A DNA stretch of 64,000 nucleotides from Triglochin maritima (GCA_963682175.1 OY821775.1:13550501-13614500); one strand, 5' to 3'; shown: positions 32,931-46,530, counted from the first letter of the stretch. Program-made: numbers and translations. Notes: a model not told the origin generated them from the letters alone.

Positions 32931-34095
32931 TGTTGTGAATTAAAATTTATACCGCAAGTGCACGGCGTCTATGAAGACGTGGCAAGTACGGGTCGAACAC
33001 AAGGAGGGAGAGATTTCGTAGTTGATGTTATTTTCGATTGGGGGAAGAAGGAGAGAAGAATCAATTGAGTTTTTAGGTTTTTGGATTAAGTAGCTAAACA
33101 TGCACAAATAAAAGTGAAACAAGAAATAAGAGAGAAATCCGTTGGATGGAGGTTTAGATTTAGGTTTAGATCAGAGAATTACTGAAACTTATTGTAAATC
33201 ATGTTAGTTATGAAGCATTACAAGATAAATGACTTAACATAAACTTAAGTAATCAAAATATACTAATCATGAACTTAAAATAATAACATGCAATCCATCT
33301 TCTCTAACCCTAAATCCGTCACCTCCACCCTTTGGAAAGAGTTAGAAACTCATGGAGGGAGGAAGAAGAAGGGATCCTAGAGACATTAAAAGAAAAGAGA
33401 AACAAAACAAAATAAAACAGAAATTTATTACTAATGATCCAAGACCAAAGGTTCAAAGATGTGTTACATTCGTCCTACGAGGCTATTTATAGCCGATACA
33501 AGGGATACCAATACATAAAAGGAGAGTGCACACGTCATCGCACCACAGGCCGGAATTTCAAATTTCAAACCCTAAGAGGGGCGGCGAATTCGCCGCCTGT
33601 TATGTACAATATGCGGCTAAAACGCCGCCCAGGTTGAAGATATTGCGCCCGGATTTCTGTCATGTGTTTATGGTATGATTTTATCCTCCTTTGCGCGTTG
33701 GATGGATTCTTTCCATTGTCTTGAGCTCCGGATTAATTCCTTCCATTGTTGGGGATTTATTTTTGACTTTTCTTTTGACTTCTCCACACAATAACTTTGC
33801 CCTTTTATTTTGTAGTCAGGTCCTTGACATTTTGCACTTAAGCCCCTGACCTTTTTGTGATTAGCTCATTGAATGCTTTTGTGCTTGGATGCATTTCCAT
33901 TTGAAACTCGATAAACTTGAACTTGTCTTTATGATAGAAATGAATCTTTTGCACGTGTTTATACTCGGGATGTGGGTAATTTGCATTCAGGTCCCTGTAT
34001 TCTGTAAACAAGGCTAAACACATACCTTAGTAGCATTTATTGAATTAAAAGCAATCTAAATGAAAGACATATGATGCAATGTATGCAATGCATCA
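32931..34095 (-). mobile_element. LTR_B: LTR shared by fragment X1 and a full internal region
   Basis: 1,165 bp. It has PBS-side sequence on its left (X1) and polypurine-tract-side sequence on its right, so on the minus strand it is both the 3' LTR of the downstream element and the 5' LTR of the truncated one. No target duplication flanks it. It shares with LTR_E the variants 'agctcattg' and 'cacgtgtttatactc'. Confidence 0.9.
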
Positions 34096-35179
34096 AATAC
34101 CCCCACACCTAGATTTTGCTAGTCCCTAGCAAAAAGGAATGAAAACAGGGAAATCCTAACTCACTTTCGTAGGAATCGCGGTTGCACTTAGCATGTGCAA
34201 CAAGCCTTTAAACCTCCAAGTTGCCTTAGAGGACGAGTTTTGTCTCGTGAGGGTTTTCAGCTGACACACCCACAAAGTCTTAATTCAACATTCCATTAAT
34301 AGCTCTCAATATTTTTACCTCAACCTTATACATCTCACTTAGAATTCTTGCATGCTCATTATACAATTCTAACTTATAAAAAGTTTGACTTGGTCTTTAT
34401 TCCTCCAACATTCACACCACTAACCCTTCTACACATGTTATCACATAAATTATTTTGCACGCCTCCTCTGGTGGTGAAGTATCATTTGGATCAACCATGG
34501 CATGGATCATTCTTTTAGCTTTGGGCCTTGAGTATCTTAAAATATTTTTTTCTTTTTCCGTGATTCAACACATTTGCTTTGACACTTATACCCTTTTTGC
34601 ATTCGTGTAGCGAGTTTGGTCGATAATCCCGAGCTGGAAGACTCAAGTTACCGGGTTTTAAGATACCCCTACGGACCAGTGACTCGAAGGCTTGGGCTTT
34701 TGTAATCATTTTGCAAGATGTGCTTTCCTCACTTTATTCTCTCTTTTTTTTACTTTTTTTTCCTCAAGGCTTAATTGCTATTAGAAGTCCACACTTCCCG
34801 GTATATTTTCCTCAACCTCTGCTTTTTATCAACCACTTCAAAGTTTTGATTCATCCAATTTAAGTGCATACACGTCTGAAAGGGTAATGGGCTATTTCTT
34901 TGGAACTTAGATTTATGTCATAATTTCTTCAAGCAGAACTATATAATAAGGGACAAAAATTCAATGCAATTTGTACACGGGTTTTGGCAGTTCAATCTTA
35001 AGCTATGTCATGGAATATTGAATTTTTTTTTTAGAAGAAGAAAACAAACAAATAGATATATACATAGATAAACACCCCCCACACCTAAATCATGCATTGT
35101 CCTCAATGTATGCATAGATAAAATAAATGCACTTATTACCTGAGTCGGCTTGCGGTAGAGGGGCTGAGTCTGCTCAGAG

Positions 35180-37681
35180 TCAACCATAATCAGAACTGGA
35201 TTGAATGACACCATGTTGGTGCATGTATCCCGTTGAATTGTTCCCCATGTTGACTTGAGGAAAAGATTTCACTCTTCTCACTTGAATTGGTTCGCTTATT
35301 TGCTCGAGTGATGGTGGTTGGGTAAATGAATTACTCCCCTTTTTCTTACTTCCTTTTTGCTTTTGTGATGATTTATTTGATTCAGAATTCTGATAAATAC
35401 GTGCTCTCATCACAACATCACTTGGGTTGCATATTATTTCTGGCTCACTCTCAATATGAAAGATATTAAATTCAGCTTTTAAATTCCCGAAAGATAATTG
35501 CATAAGCCCATTTCGACAGTTTATTAATGCTTCCGAAGTGGCTAAAAAGGATCTGCCTAGAATTACAGGGATTTGTCGATTAGGATTTACAACAGGTTCA
35601 GTATCAAGTACGACAAAATCCACTGGATAAATGAAGTCACCAACCTTAATCAAAACGTCCTCTACTATACCTCTCGGTTTCTTAACAGAACAATCAGCGA
35701 ATTGGAGGGTTGTCTTAGAGGGTTTCAGTGGACCAAGGTTGAGTTGCTCGTAGACAGAAAATGGGAGTAAGTTAACGCTTGCACCAAGGTCTAGAAGGGC
35801 TTTATTGATAAAGGTATCTCCTATTGAACATGAAATTGTGGGACACCCAGGGTCCTTATATTTTATAGGAGATGTGTTGGAAAGAATAGAGCATATGTTT
35901 GCAGTTAAGAATACCTTCTTTGGTACATTCGTTTTTCTCTTTTTAGTGCACAAATCTTTCAAGAATTTAGCATAAGCAGGTATTTGTTGAATCATATCTA
36001 AGAGTGGAATATTCACCTTAACTTGCTTAAATACTTCTAAGATTTTCTCCATTTGTGCACTTGAGCTCTTCTTGAGTCTATTGGGAAATGGGGCTTTAGG
36101 AACATAGACTCGCTCAGGTTCAGGTTGAGCTATGGGTTCAGGTTGTGTAGGTGGGTTGGGCTTTTCAATTTGGACGTCAGGTTCAATGGTCAGGTCATAT
36201 GTGGTTGCTTGATGGCTAGATTGATTAGACATTCTAGGGTTTACCACATTGTTATCAACTTGTCGTCCGGACCGTAATGACACTACTGCATTGATTTGTT
36301 GGAACGGTCCTTCCTCGTTAATCATTTGAACCGGTCTGGGGTTGTTATTTCCTGAGGGTGGTTGATAAGATTGATATTGATTATTAGTTCTTGGGTTCAC
36401 CTCAGGTTGACTTGGAAATTGACCATTTTCTCTTTCACCTACTATTTGCGCTAATTGGCTGACTTGTGTCTCTAGCCTTTGGAATGATTGGTTGGTTGTT
36501 TGTATAAAAGTTTTCATTAAATTTTCCAAGTTTGTCAACCTAACTTCATGATTTCCATTGTTATTACCCCCAGATGATGTATTATTTTGGTTATATGGGT
36601 TTGGTTGTTGTCTAGGAGGTTGACCTTGTTGGTTCCACGAAAAATTGGGATGATTACGCCAACCCGGGTTGTAGGTTGATGCATAAGGATCATTTCTAGA
36701 ATGGTTAAACGTGGCATTAACATGTTCCAAGTCTACACAGTCCTCCATTAAATGACCAGTCTGACCACATCTAGAGCAAGGGGTAGGGGATGCTTGTCGG
36801 GTTTGGTTTTGCAGCTCTAAACTTTCCATTCTGCGCATAAGGGTGGCTAGTTTTGCCTCAGCCGCTATGTTGGCATCTATAGCTAAGACACCTGGTCGGG
36901 GTTGACTTGCTATTCTAGATCCAATACTCGGGTTGATGGGTGTTCTAGCATTGTCCCATTGCATACTGTTTTCAGCTAAATCCTCAAGAAAAGTCCAGAC
37001 ATCATTTTCGTTTTTCGACATGAAATTCCCTTGGCTCACAGATTCTAGCATAACTCTAGATGTGGGTGTCAATCCCTCATAAATAATTTGGCATAATTGC
37101 CATTTTGGAATTCCGTGATGAGGGCATTGGGTCAAGACACTTTTAAATCTTTCAAGATAGGAATAGAACGGCTCGCTCTCAGATTGAACGAATGCAACAA
37201 TTTCATTCCTAATCTTCATAGTCTTATGGTTGGGGAAATATTTTTTTAGAAACACTTGAACAAACTCAGCCCAACTCCTAATAGATCTTTCGGCTAGACT
37301 ATATAGTCATTTCTTAGCGTCGTCCTTGAGTGCTAGAGGCACGAATTTCAGACGCACTGCCTCCTCAGGGATATGCTGGTATTGCATAAGAGAGCAGATT
37401 TCCTCAAATTCTCTAAGGAAGAGATATGGATCTTCCCTAGAGGTGAACTTAGGCAGCATACTCATGTATTGTGCCTTAAGTTCGAAATCGCGACCCGGTA
37501 TGGTGGGCATGACGATGCACGATGGCTGAGCAGCCATCGTTGGGTAGCACCGATCCCTCAGAGTCATAGGCGGGTTCACAACATTCTCACCCATTAGATC
37601 CGGGTGAGGTGGTGCAACAGATGGATTGGGGTTAAGTTCTAGACATGAATCTAGATGAACTCCTGAGAGTCGATTACTCAA
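35180..37681 (-). pseudogene. gag-pro: gag-protease frame of the gypsy element, one premature stop (copy 1)
   Basis: A single frame of about 830 codons, interrupted by one TGA at 37307-37309. The first ATG is at 37594; the frame is open further upstream. Upstream of the stop lies the start of the gag (capsid) domain ('FTSREDPYLFLREFEEIC'). Downstream are the rest of gag ('YLERFKSVLTQCPHHGIP'), a CCHC knuckle CSRCGQTGHLMEDC, a long Gln/Asn/Pro-rich spacer and an aspartic protease with DLGASVNLLP as the active-site region and 'PVILGRSFLATS' as the flap-side motif. The frame ends without a polymerase. The stop falls where related elements usually have a Trp, so one base change is the likely cause. 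The identical stop in copy 2 dates it before the array duplication. Confidence 0.85.
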
Positions 37682-38996
37682 GTCCCGAATCCAAATCTGA
37701 GTGCACCGAGTTGAATCAATTTTTGAATTTGAGTTTGAAATTTAAATTTCAGATTCAATTTCAAAAATCAATTACCTTCTTTTTTTTTAAATTTTTAAAT
37801 TTTAATTTTTTTTATGAAAATGGAAACAAACAATAGAAAGGTAAAGATGAGAAGGGAAAGAAGACTCAGACGAGAAGGGAAACTTAACTCTAAAGGATAA
37901 AAATTAGGGTTGGTCAGAAATTTCCTGAACAAGCACGGTTCAAAACAATCCTAGACCTAGTGTCACTTAAATCTAGACGACTCCTAACTGGTTGAGTCGA
38001 ATTGATTCGCTTGATTCACCTCCCTCACCAATCAAACCAAGTTGGCCAGTTAGTGTATAGCTAGTGGGGGCGCTTCCGACAGAGTCGGTGCCAATTAGAC
38101 AACCACGTCGCTTGGAAGACTTTCGTCAACACAAAAACACTTTCTAGACACCAAATTGAATTCAATTAGCTTCAGGTCATAGCAAGTCAAACCAATCTCC
38201 TCCTTAATTGAGTCCGAGTCCTTAGGGGCCAATGTCTAATTGATTTTAAATTTTAAGGCTTGGGTGACACTTTAGGATTGTGATTTGTGGGCCACGGAAG
38301 GGTGATGAAATCCCCACCGTATCTTTTCCTACGGAGTTGCCCTTAAAGTAGTTTAACTTAGATCTAGCAAAGATGGTCAAACAATGGTCTTTTTAATGGG
38401 GGCAATTTCAAGGTTGTATGCAAACTAAAGTATATGCTTAAATGCAATCGTTAAAACCGCGATACGTACCTTGCCTCCAGCACTCTTCAACAATAAAAAA
38501 TAATTTGCAAGAATTTAGCAAGAATAATGCAAGCAAAACATTATATGATGCATGCACTAAGGTCTTTCTAATTTTGCCAATTTTAGGTCCGAGTTGAATT
38601 ATTGCCAATTATGGAATTGTAAACCCTAGCACATGCAATTCTACGAAAGGAAACTTTTCAACAATTCAGATTTTACGAGAAAGGCAAGAAAAGTTACCTC
38701 CGCAATGCTCAGTCGGGTTCGCCGCCCACTCTCGGAGATTCCAGAAGCTTAATGCGACCACCCAGAGATGCCGACGATGCCCCAGAAATTTGAAGACCAG
38801 AAACCACACTGGTGCGGTGATTCCGCCGCAAGCCACCTTGTAGGTGCGGCGATTCCGCCACCCAAGTGTCTCAGAACGCTCCCGGATTTCGCCGCACGCT
38901 CTGTTGTCTCCTGCTACACAAATTCAAATACTTAGATCGCGCACAAGGTAGACAGGATAAAATCGAAAACACAAAAACACAAAATCAGTGTTGCCT

Positions 38997-39013
38997 CCCC
39001 GGCAACGGCGCCA
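38997..39013 (-). other. primer-binding site (tRNA-Asp type)
   Basis: On the minus strand, TGGCGCCGTTGCCGGGG lies 6 nt inside LTR_C and is complementary to the 3' end of plant tRNA-Asp(GTC). This fixes LTR_C as the 5' LTR and the element as minus strand. Confidence 0.85.
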
Positions 39014-39019
39014 AAAACT

Positions 39020-40181
39020 TGTTGTGAATTAAAATTTATACCGCAAGTGCACGGCGTCTATGAAGACGTGGCAAGTACGGGTCGAACACAAGGAGGGAGA
39101 GATTTCGTAGTTGATGTTATTTTCGATTGGGGGAAGAAGGAGAGAAGAATCAATTGAGTTTTTAGGTTTTTGGATTAAGTAGCTAAACATGCACAAATAA
39201 AAGTGAAACAAGAAATAAGAGAGAAATCCGTTGGATGGAGGTTTAGATTTAGGTTTAGATCAGAGAATTACTGAAACTTATTGTAAATCATGTTAGTTAT
39301 GAAGCATTACAAGATAAATGACTTAACATAAACTTAAGTAATCAAAATATACTAATCATGAACTTAAAATAATAACATGCAATCCATCTTCTCTAACCCT
39401 AAATCCGTCACCTCCACCCTTTGGAAAGAGTTAGAAACTCATGGAGGGAGGAAGAAGAAGGGATCCTAGAGACATTAAAAGAAAAGAGAAACAAAACAAA
39501 ATAAAACAGAAATTTATTACTAATGATCCAAGACCAAAGGTTCAAAGATGTGTTACATTCGTCCTACGAGGCTATTTATAGCCGATACAAGGGATACCAA
39601 TACATAAAAGGAGAGTACACACGTCATCGCACCACAGGCCGGAATTTCAAATTTCAAACCCTAAGAGGGGCGGCGAATTCGCCGCCTGTTATGTACAATA
39701 TGCGGCTAAAACGCCGCCCAGGTTGAAGATATTGCGCCCGGATTTCTGTCATGTGTTTATGGTATGATTTTATCCTCCTTTGCGCGTTGGATGGATTCTT
39801 TCCATTGTCTTGAGCTCCGGATTAATTCCTTCCATTGTTGGGGATTTATTTTTGACTTTTCTTTTGACTTCTCCACACAATAACTTTGCCCTTTTATTTT
39901 GTAGTCAGGTCCTTGACATTTTGCACTTAAGCCCCTGACTTTGTGATTAGCTCCTTGAATGCTTTTGTGCTTGGATGCATTTCCATTTGAAACTCGATAA
40001 ACTTGAACTTGTCTTTATGATAGAAATGAATCTTTTGCACGCGTTTATGCTCGGGATGTGGGTAATTTGCATTCAGGTCCCTGTATTCTGTAAACAAGGC
40101 TAAACACATACCTTAGTAGCATTTATTGAATTAAAAGCAATCTAAATGAAAGACATATGATGCAATGTATGCAATGCATCA
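39020..40181 (-). mobile_element. LTR_C: 5' LTR of internal region 1
   Basis: 1,162 bp, with PBS on the left and the original target duplication ACGTC (40182-40186) on the right. A 3-bp shortening ('ctgactttgtg' for 'ctgacctttttgtg') is shared only with LTR_F. Confidence 0.9.
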
Positions 40182-41319
40182 ACGTCTATGTGGTAACATA
40201 GACGTCGGCTAGTTAACATCCGACGTCTATAGGGTATAGACGTTGACCCATAAATGTCGGTTTTTGGAATACCTTGTGAATCCGATGTCTATAGGGTATA
40301 GACGTCAGATGTTATAGACAGACGACATCTATACCCCATGCAAATAGACGTCGATGTATAGACGTCGGCTTTCTATAAAATCTAACGTCTATAAGTCTTA
40401 AAGAAATCGAACAGACGCATTTCTGTCATTCATCTCAAACGAAAACTCACCCAAACCCTAGCTGTCTCGCGACCGAACTCTCCTCTGCGACCGATCTCCA
40501 ACCAATCTGCACCGTCTCCGGCACCGCAGCGACGTCCCTTGTGCTCTCCTCCCCTTCTTTGTCTCTCTGCACCGTCTCCGTAGCCTCCGCGACCATCGTC
40601 ACCGCACCCTCCTGTCACTAAGAGGTTCTACTGTCACTAACATTTTTTGTAATTTAGTTAACAAGTGCACTTGTATTACAAACCTACAATTTATGCCTTA
40701 ATATAATCGCCTTAATTTTAGAATGAATTAATTGCAAGTGTGTTGAATGTCAATTGTGTATGCTTGTATGTTTGTGTTTGTGCATGTATGGTTGTATGTT
40801 TGTGTTTGTGCAAGTTGGCAAATGTGTGTTTGTGCTTGTACGTACATGTGGATGAAAGTGTGAGCATCTGTGAATTAATTTGGTGCAGGTTGTATGTACA
40901 CGAATACGATGACTAATAACAAGTTTGCAGGATGTTATTTATTTATTTTTGTCCAGGTTTAGGAATAGACGTCGGATATTTATACTAGCCGACGTCTATT
41001 CCTCTGAAGAAAAGACTAAACGTCGGCTTTATTTATAATCCGACGTCTATTCTTTAAGAATAGACGTCGTCTGTAAGTTCACCGACGTCTACCAAAATAA
41101 TAGACGTCGGTTAGATATAAAGGTCGACGTTTATTCTTAAAGAATAGACGTCGTCTGTATGTAGAAGTCGACGTCTATTACTGAAGAATAGACGTCGGAT
41201 ATTGGACGTCCGACGTCTATATATAGACGACGCGCGCATAGACGTCGGATCTGGGAGCACTTATATCCGACATATATACCCCCGTAAATCCGACGTATAT
41301 GCTCTTTTCTGTAGTAGTG
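40182..41319. mobile_element. right half of the CACTA element, copy 2
   Basis: Same as 30105-31242: from ACGTC through the TAGACGTCGG-rich subterminal zone to the CACTACTACAGAAAA terminus. The left CACTA end is absent, so this copy cannot transpose alone. It carries a private change 'aatctaacgtc' for 'aatctgacgtc'. Confidence 0.85.
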
Positions 41320-41904
41320 TATGGATCAAAAACATGAAGGAGATCATCTCAAGTCTCATACTCTCGGAACATTATTCTTATTTACAAGTTCAGACTCACA
41401 AAGTGGCTGGGAAAATTAAAATAATAATAATTGTACATGTAAATTTAGTTAAATTGAAAAATTTTTGTACCGGATCGGTACCAACGGATCTGGTTCTCAG
41501 TACCCGTGAACGGATCCTGTTCTGGGTATCCAAATTGGGAACCGACCTGGATCAAGTTTGGTTATGGATACCCAATTATAATATGGATCTGGTTCCGATT
41601 CTCCTAGTATCTGAATCGGAACCATCCGTTGTCACCCCTAATCTCAGCATTGTTTTTATAAATCAAGATAAGATACAACCGTGTAGTTTCGACACGAATT
41701 ACCAAATCATTTGATTTCTAAGATGTACTTGCAAACTGAAGTAGTAAAAAACAATTGAATTTGTCGATATCGATCGGATCATCATTTAAAAAATGAAAAC
41801 ACTTCAAGACAAGATTAACAGGTATTAATACACGAGGCTTAGCATCCTAATAAAGTCTAAAAGTCCAACCCACGATCGGCCCACAAACCCCACTCTCTCA
41901 TTCC

Positions 41905-41967
41905 TTCTCGAAGCACCACCACCTTCCAGAACACCTCCGAACCTTCTCCTTCCATCTCCTTCTCGAA
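41905..41967 (+). promoter_or_regulatory. heat-shock element cluster of HSP copy 2
   Basis: Same four dyads as copy 1, unchanged: TTCTCGAA, TTCCAGAA, GAACCTTC, TTCTCGAA. The duplicated unit thus carries the full proximal promoter. Confidence 0.7.
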
Positions 41968-42071
41968 TCTCCCACCACCTTCCATCCCCTCCCTACAAAT
42001 CCCCCAACCACCTCCTCCCCAAACCAACTCGAACCAAATCAAACCTCTAATTTCCCATCAAAAAACCAAAA

Positions 42072-42539
42072 ATGGACGTGCGAATGTTTGGCCTCGACAC
42101 GCCCCTCATCTCGACCCTCCAACACCTCCTCGACGTCCCCGACGACGCCGAGAAAGCCTTCAACGCCCCGACCCGCACCTACGTCCGCGACGCGAAAGCC
42201 ATGGCGTCCACACCCGCCGACGTCCAGGACCGGCCGAACGCCTACGTGTTCATCGTCGACATGCCGGGCCTCAAATCGGGGGACATCAAGGTCCAGGTGG
42301 AGGACGGGAACGTGTTGGTGATAAGCGGGGAGAGGAAGAGGGAGGACGATAAGGAGGGGAAGTACGTGAGGATGGAGAGGAGGGTTGGGAAGTTCATGCG
42401 CAAGTTCAGTTTGCCGGAGAATGCCGACACGGAGAAGGTAACGGCGGTGTGTCATGATGGTGTGCTGACGGTGACCGTTGGGAAGGTGCCGCCGCCGGAG
42501 CCCAAGAAGCCCAAGACTATTGAGGTTCAGGTTGCATGA
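42072..42539 (+). CDS. HSP17-CII: class II cytosolic small heat-shock protein, copy 2
   Basis: The 155-residue product is identical to copy 1, including the class II N-terminal arm, alpha-crystallin domain and IEV tail. It lies 10,077 bp downstream of copy 1, with a full gypsy element between them, and 3,991 bp upstream of copy 3. The 3' flank shares with copy 4 the variant 'attactgctgttg' (copies 1 and 3 have 'attactgttgttg'). It ends in the same junction with the gypsy leader. Intact coding sequence and heat-shock elements suggest it is expressible. Whether all copies are transcribed cannot be told from sequence. Confidence 0.97.
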   Translation: MDVRMFGLDTPLISTLQHLLDVPDDAEKAFNAPTRTYVRDAKAMASTPADVQDRPNAYVFIVDMPGLKSGDIKVQVEDGNVLVISGERKREDDKEGKYVRMERRVGKFMRKFSLPENADTEKVTAVCHDGVLTVTVGKVPPPEPKKPKTIEVQVA

Positions 42540-42717
42540 GGGTGGGGTTTGGGGTTTTAAGTTTGAATAATAATGCCGTGTTTGTGTTTGTGTTTGGTGT
42601 TTAGTCGTATGTATGTGTCGGTGTGCTATGAAATATAAGCTGATGAGATGTGTTTTGTTTTTGTGAGAAATAATTACTGCTGTTGTGTCTTCTTTTCTTA
42701 TTAATGTTTCTCTCCAT

Positions 42718-43007
42718 ATGCCGACGACCCAGAAATTTAATGCGAGCACCCAGAGATGCCGACGATGCCCCAGAAATTTGAAGACCAGAAACCACACTGG
42801 TGCGGTGATTCCGCCGCAAGCCACCTTGTAGGTGCGGCGATTCCGCCACCCAAGTGTCTCAGAACGCTCCCGGATTTCGCCGCACGCTCTGTTGTCTCCT
42901 GCTACACAAATTCAAATACTTAGATCGCGCACAAGGTAGACAGGATAAAATCGAAAACACAAAAACACAAAATCTGTGTTGCCTCCCCGGCAACGGCGCC
43001 AAAAACT
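42718..43007 (-). mobile_element. X2: truncated gypsy leader after HSP copy 2
   Basis: Same fragment and same junction as X1; PBS at 42985-43001. It leads directly into LTR_D. Confidence 0.85.
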
Positions 43008-44172
43008 TGTTGTGAATTAAAATTTATACCGCAAGTGCACGGCGTCTATGAAGACGTGGCAAGTACGGGTCGAACACAAGGAGGGAGAGATTTCGTAGTT
43101 GATGTTATTTTCGATTGGGGGAAGAAGGAGAGAAGAATCAATTGAGTTTTTAGGTTTTTGGATTAAGTAGCTAAACATGCACAAATAAAAGTGAAACAAG
43201 AAATAAGAGAGAAATCCGTTGGATGGAGGTTTAGATTTAGGTTTAGATCAGAGAATTACTGAAACTTATTGTAAATCATGTTAGTTATGAAGCATTACAA
43301 GATAAATGACTTAACATAAACTTAAGTAATCAAAATATACTAATCATGAACTTAAAATAATAACATGCAATCCATCTTCTCTAACCCTAAATCCGTCACC
43401 TCCACCCTTTGGAAAGAGTTAGAAACTCATGGAGGGAGGAAGAAGAAGGGATCCTAGAGACATTAAAAGAAAAGAGAAACAAAACAAAATAAAACAGAAA
43501 TTTATTACTAATGATCCAAGACCAAAGGTTCAAAGATGTGTTACATTCGTCCTACGAGGCTATTTATAGCCGATACAAGGGATACCAATACATAAAAGGA
43601 GAGTACACACGTCATCGCACCACAGGCCGGAATTTCAAATTTCAAACCCTAAGAGGGGCGGCGAATTCGCCGCCTGTTATGTACAATATGCGGCTAAAAC
43701 GCCGCCCAGGTTGAAGATATTGCGCCCGGATTTCTGTCATGTGTTTATGGTATGATTTTATCCTCCTTTGCGCGTTGGATGGATTCTTTCCATTGTCTTG
43801 AGCTCCGGATTAATTCCTTCCATTGTTGGGGATTTATTTTTGACTTTTCTTTTGACTTCTCCACACAATAACTTTGCCCTTTTATTTTGTAGTCAGGTCC
43901 TTGACATTTTGCACTTAAGCCCCTGACCTTTTTGTGATTAGCTCCTTGAATGCTTTTGTGCTTGGATGCATTTCCATTTGAAACTCGATAAACTTGAACT
44001 TGTCTTTATGATAGAAATGAATCTTTTGCACGCGTTTATGCTCGGGATGTGGGTAATTTGCATTCAGGTCCCTGTATTCTGTAAACAAGGCTAAACACAT
44101 ACCTTAGTAGCATTTATTGAATTAAAAGAAATCTAAATGAAAGACATATGATGCAATGTATGCAATGCATCA
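43008..44172 (-). mobile_element. LTR_D: LTR joining X2 to the CACTA right half
   Basis: 1,165 bp with PBS side on the left and ACGTC (44173-44177) on the right: an LTR in 5' position whose element is reduced to X2. It shares 'ctgacctttttg' and 'cgcgtttatgctc' with LTR_A. Private change: 'ttaaaagaaatc' near its right end. Confidence 0.9.
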
Positions 44173-45310
44173 ACGTCTATGTGGTAACATAGACGTCGGC
44201 TAGTTAACATCCGACGTCTATAGGGTATAGACGTTGACCCATAAATGTCGGTTTTTGGAATACCTTGTGAATCCGATGTCTATAGGGTATAGACGTCAGA
44301 TGTTATAGACAGACGACATCTATACCCCATGCAAATAGACGTCGATGTATAGACGTCGGCTTTCTATAAAATCTGACGTCTATAAGTCTTAAAGAAATCG
44401 AACAGACGCATTTCTGTCATTCATCTCAAACGAAAACTCACCCAAACCCTAGCTGTCTCGCGACCGAACTCTCCTCTGCGACCGATCTCCAACCAATCTG
44501 CACCGTCTCCGGCACCGCAGCGACGTCCCTTGTGCTCTCCTCCCCTTCTTTGTCTCTCTGCACCGTCTCCGTAGCCTCCGCGACCATCGTCACCGCACCC
44601 TCCTGTCACTAAGAGGTTCTACTGTCACTAACATTTTTTGTAATTTAGTTAACAAGTGCACTTGTATTACAAACCTACAATTTATGCCTTAATATAATCG
44701 CCTTAATTTTAGAATGAATTAATTGCAAGTGTGTTGAATGTCAATTGTGTATGCTTGTATGTTTGTGTTTGTGCATGTATGGTTGTATGTTTGTGTTTGT
44801 GCAAGTTGGCAAATGTGTGTTTGTGCTTGTACGTACATGTGGATGAAAGTGTGAGCATCTGTGAATTAATTTGGTGCAGGTTGTATGTACACGAATACGA
44901 TGACTAATAACAAGTTTGCAGGATGTTATTTATTTATTTTTGTCCAGGTTTAGGAATAGACGTCGGATATTTATACTAGCCGACGTCTATTCCTCTGAAG
45001 AAAAGACTAAACGTCGGCTTTATTTATAATCCGACGTCTATTCTTTAAGAATAGACGTCGTCTGTAAGTTCACCGACGTCTACCAAAATAATAGACGTCG
45101 GTTAGATATAAAGGTCGACGTTTATTCTTAAAGAATAGACGTCGTCTGTATGTAGAAGTCGACGTCTATTACTGAAGAATAGACGTCGGATATTGGACGT
45201 CCGACGTCTATATATAGACGACGCGCGCATAGACGTCGGATCTGGGAGCACTTATATCCGACATATATACCCCCGTAAATCCGACGTATATGCTCTTTTC
45301 TGTAGTAGTG
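44173..45310. mobile_element. right half of the CACTA element, copy 3
   Basis: Same content as the other right halves, from ACGTC to the CACTA terminus; the left end is absent. Confidence 0.85.
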
Positions 45311-45895
45311 TATGGATCAAAAACATGAAGGAGATCATCTCAAGTCTCATACTCTCGGAACATTATTCTTATTTACAAGTTCAGACTCACAAAGTGGCTG
45401 GGAAAATTAAAATAATAATAATTGTACATGTAAATTTAGTTAAATTGAAAAATTTTTGTACCGGATCGGTACCAACGGATCTGGTTCTCAGTACCCGTGA
45501 ACGGATCCTGTTCTGGGTATCCAAATTGGGAACCGACCTGGATCAAGTTTGGTTATGGATACCCAATTATAATATGGATCTGGTTCCGATTCTCCTAGTA
45601 TCTGAATCGGAACCATCCGTTGTCACCCCTAATCTCAGCATTGTTTTTATAAATCAAGATAAGATACAACCGTGTAGTTTCGACACGAATTACCAAATCA
45701 TTTGATTTCTAAGATGTACTTGCAAACTGAAGTAGTAAAAAACAATTGAATTTGTCGATATCGATCGGATCATCATTTAAAAAATGAAAACACTTCAAGA
45801 CAAGATTAACAGGTATTAATACACGAGGCTTAGCATCCTAATAAAGTCTAAAAGTCCAACCCACGATCGGCCCACAAACCCCACTCTCTCATTCC

Positions 45896-45958
45896 TTCTC
45901 GAAGCACCACCACCTTCCAGAACACCTCCGAACCTTCTCCTTCCATCTCCTTCTCGAA
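45896..45958 (+). promoter_or_regulatory. heat-shock element cluster of HSP copy 3
   Basis: The four dyads are identical in sequence and spacing to copy 1. Confidence 0.7.
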
Positions 45959-46062
45959 TCTCCCACCACCTTCCATCCCCTCCCTACAAATCCCCCAACC
46001 ACCTCCTCCCCAAACCAACTCGAACCAAATCAAACCTCTAATTTCCCATCAAAAAACCAAAA

Positions 46063-46530
46063 ATGGACGTGCGAATGTTTGGCCTCGACACGCCCCTCAT
46101 CTCGACCCTCCAACACCTCCTCGACGTCCCCGACGACGCCGAGAAAGCCTTCAACGCCCCGACCCGCACCTACGTCCGCGACGCGAAAGCCATGGCGTCC
46201 ACACCCGCCGACGTCCAGGACCGGCCGAACGCCTACGTGTTCATCGTCGACATGCCGGGCCTCAAATCGGGGGACATCAAGGTCCAGGTGGAGGACGGGA
46301 ACGTGTTGGTGATAAGCGGGGAGAGGAAGAGGGAGGACGATAAGGAGGGGAAGTACGTGAGGATGGAGAGGAGGGTTGGGAAGTTCATGCGCAAGTTCAG
46401 TTTGCCGGAGAATGCCGACACGGAGAAGGTAACGGCGGTGTGTCATGATGGTGTGCTGACGGTGACCGTTGGGAAGGTGCCGCCGCCGGAGCCCAAGAAG
46501 CCCAAGACTATTGAGGTTCAGGTTGCATGA
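46063..46530 (+). CDS. HSP17-CII: class II cytosolic small heat-shock protein, copy 3
   Basis: The 155-residue product is identical to copies 1, 2 and 4. This gene terminates the shortest unit of the array: X2, LTR_D, CACTA right half, HSP, 3,991 bp in all and with no gypsy internal region. Its 3' flank variant (attactgttgttg) groups it with copy 1, which lies exactly 14,068 bp upstream. It is followed by X3 and LTR_E. Confidence 0.97.
   Translation: MDVRMFGLDTPLISTLQHLLDVPDDAEKAFNAPTRTYVRDAKAMASTPADVQDRPNAYVFIVDMPGLKSGDIKVQVEDGNVLVISGERKREDDKEGKYVRMERRVGKFMRKFSLPENADTEKVTAVCHDGVLTVTVGKVPPPEPKKPKTIEVQVA

Larger units (their letters stand above)
34096..39019 (-). mobile_element. internal region 1 of a non-autonomous Ty3/gypsy element
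   Basis: 4,924 bp between LTR_B and LTR_C. Order on the minus strand: PBS, a leader of about 1.3 kb with AT-rich stretches, gag-protease frame, about 1 kb without a gene (34111-35179), then the polypurine tract AGGTGTGGGGGTATT (34096-34110) at the LTR. No reverse transcriptase, RNase H or integrase sequence is present, so the element depends on others. The tRNA-Asp PBS and gag type suggest the Athila/Tat side of the gypsy lineage; this is inference. Confidence 0.85.
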
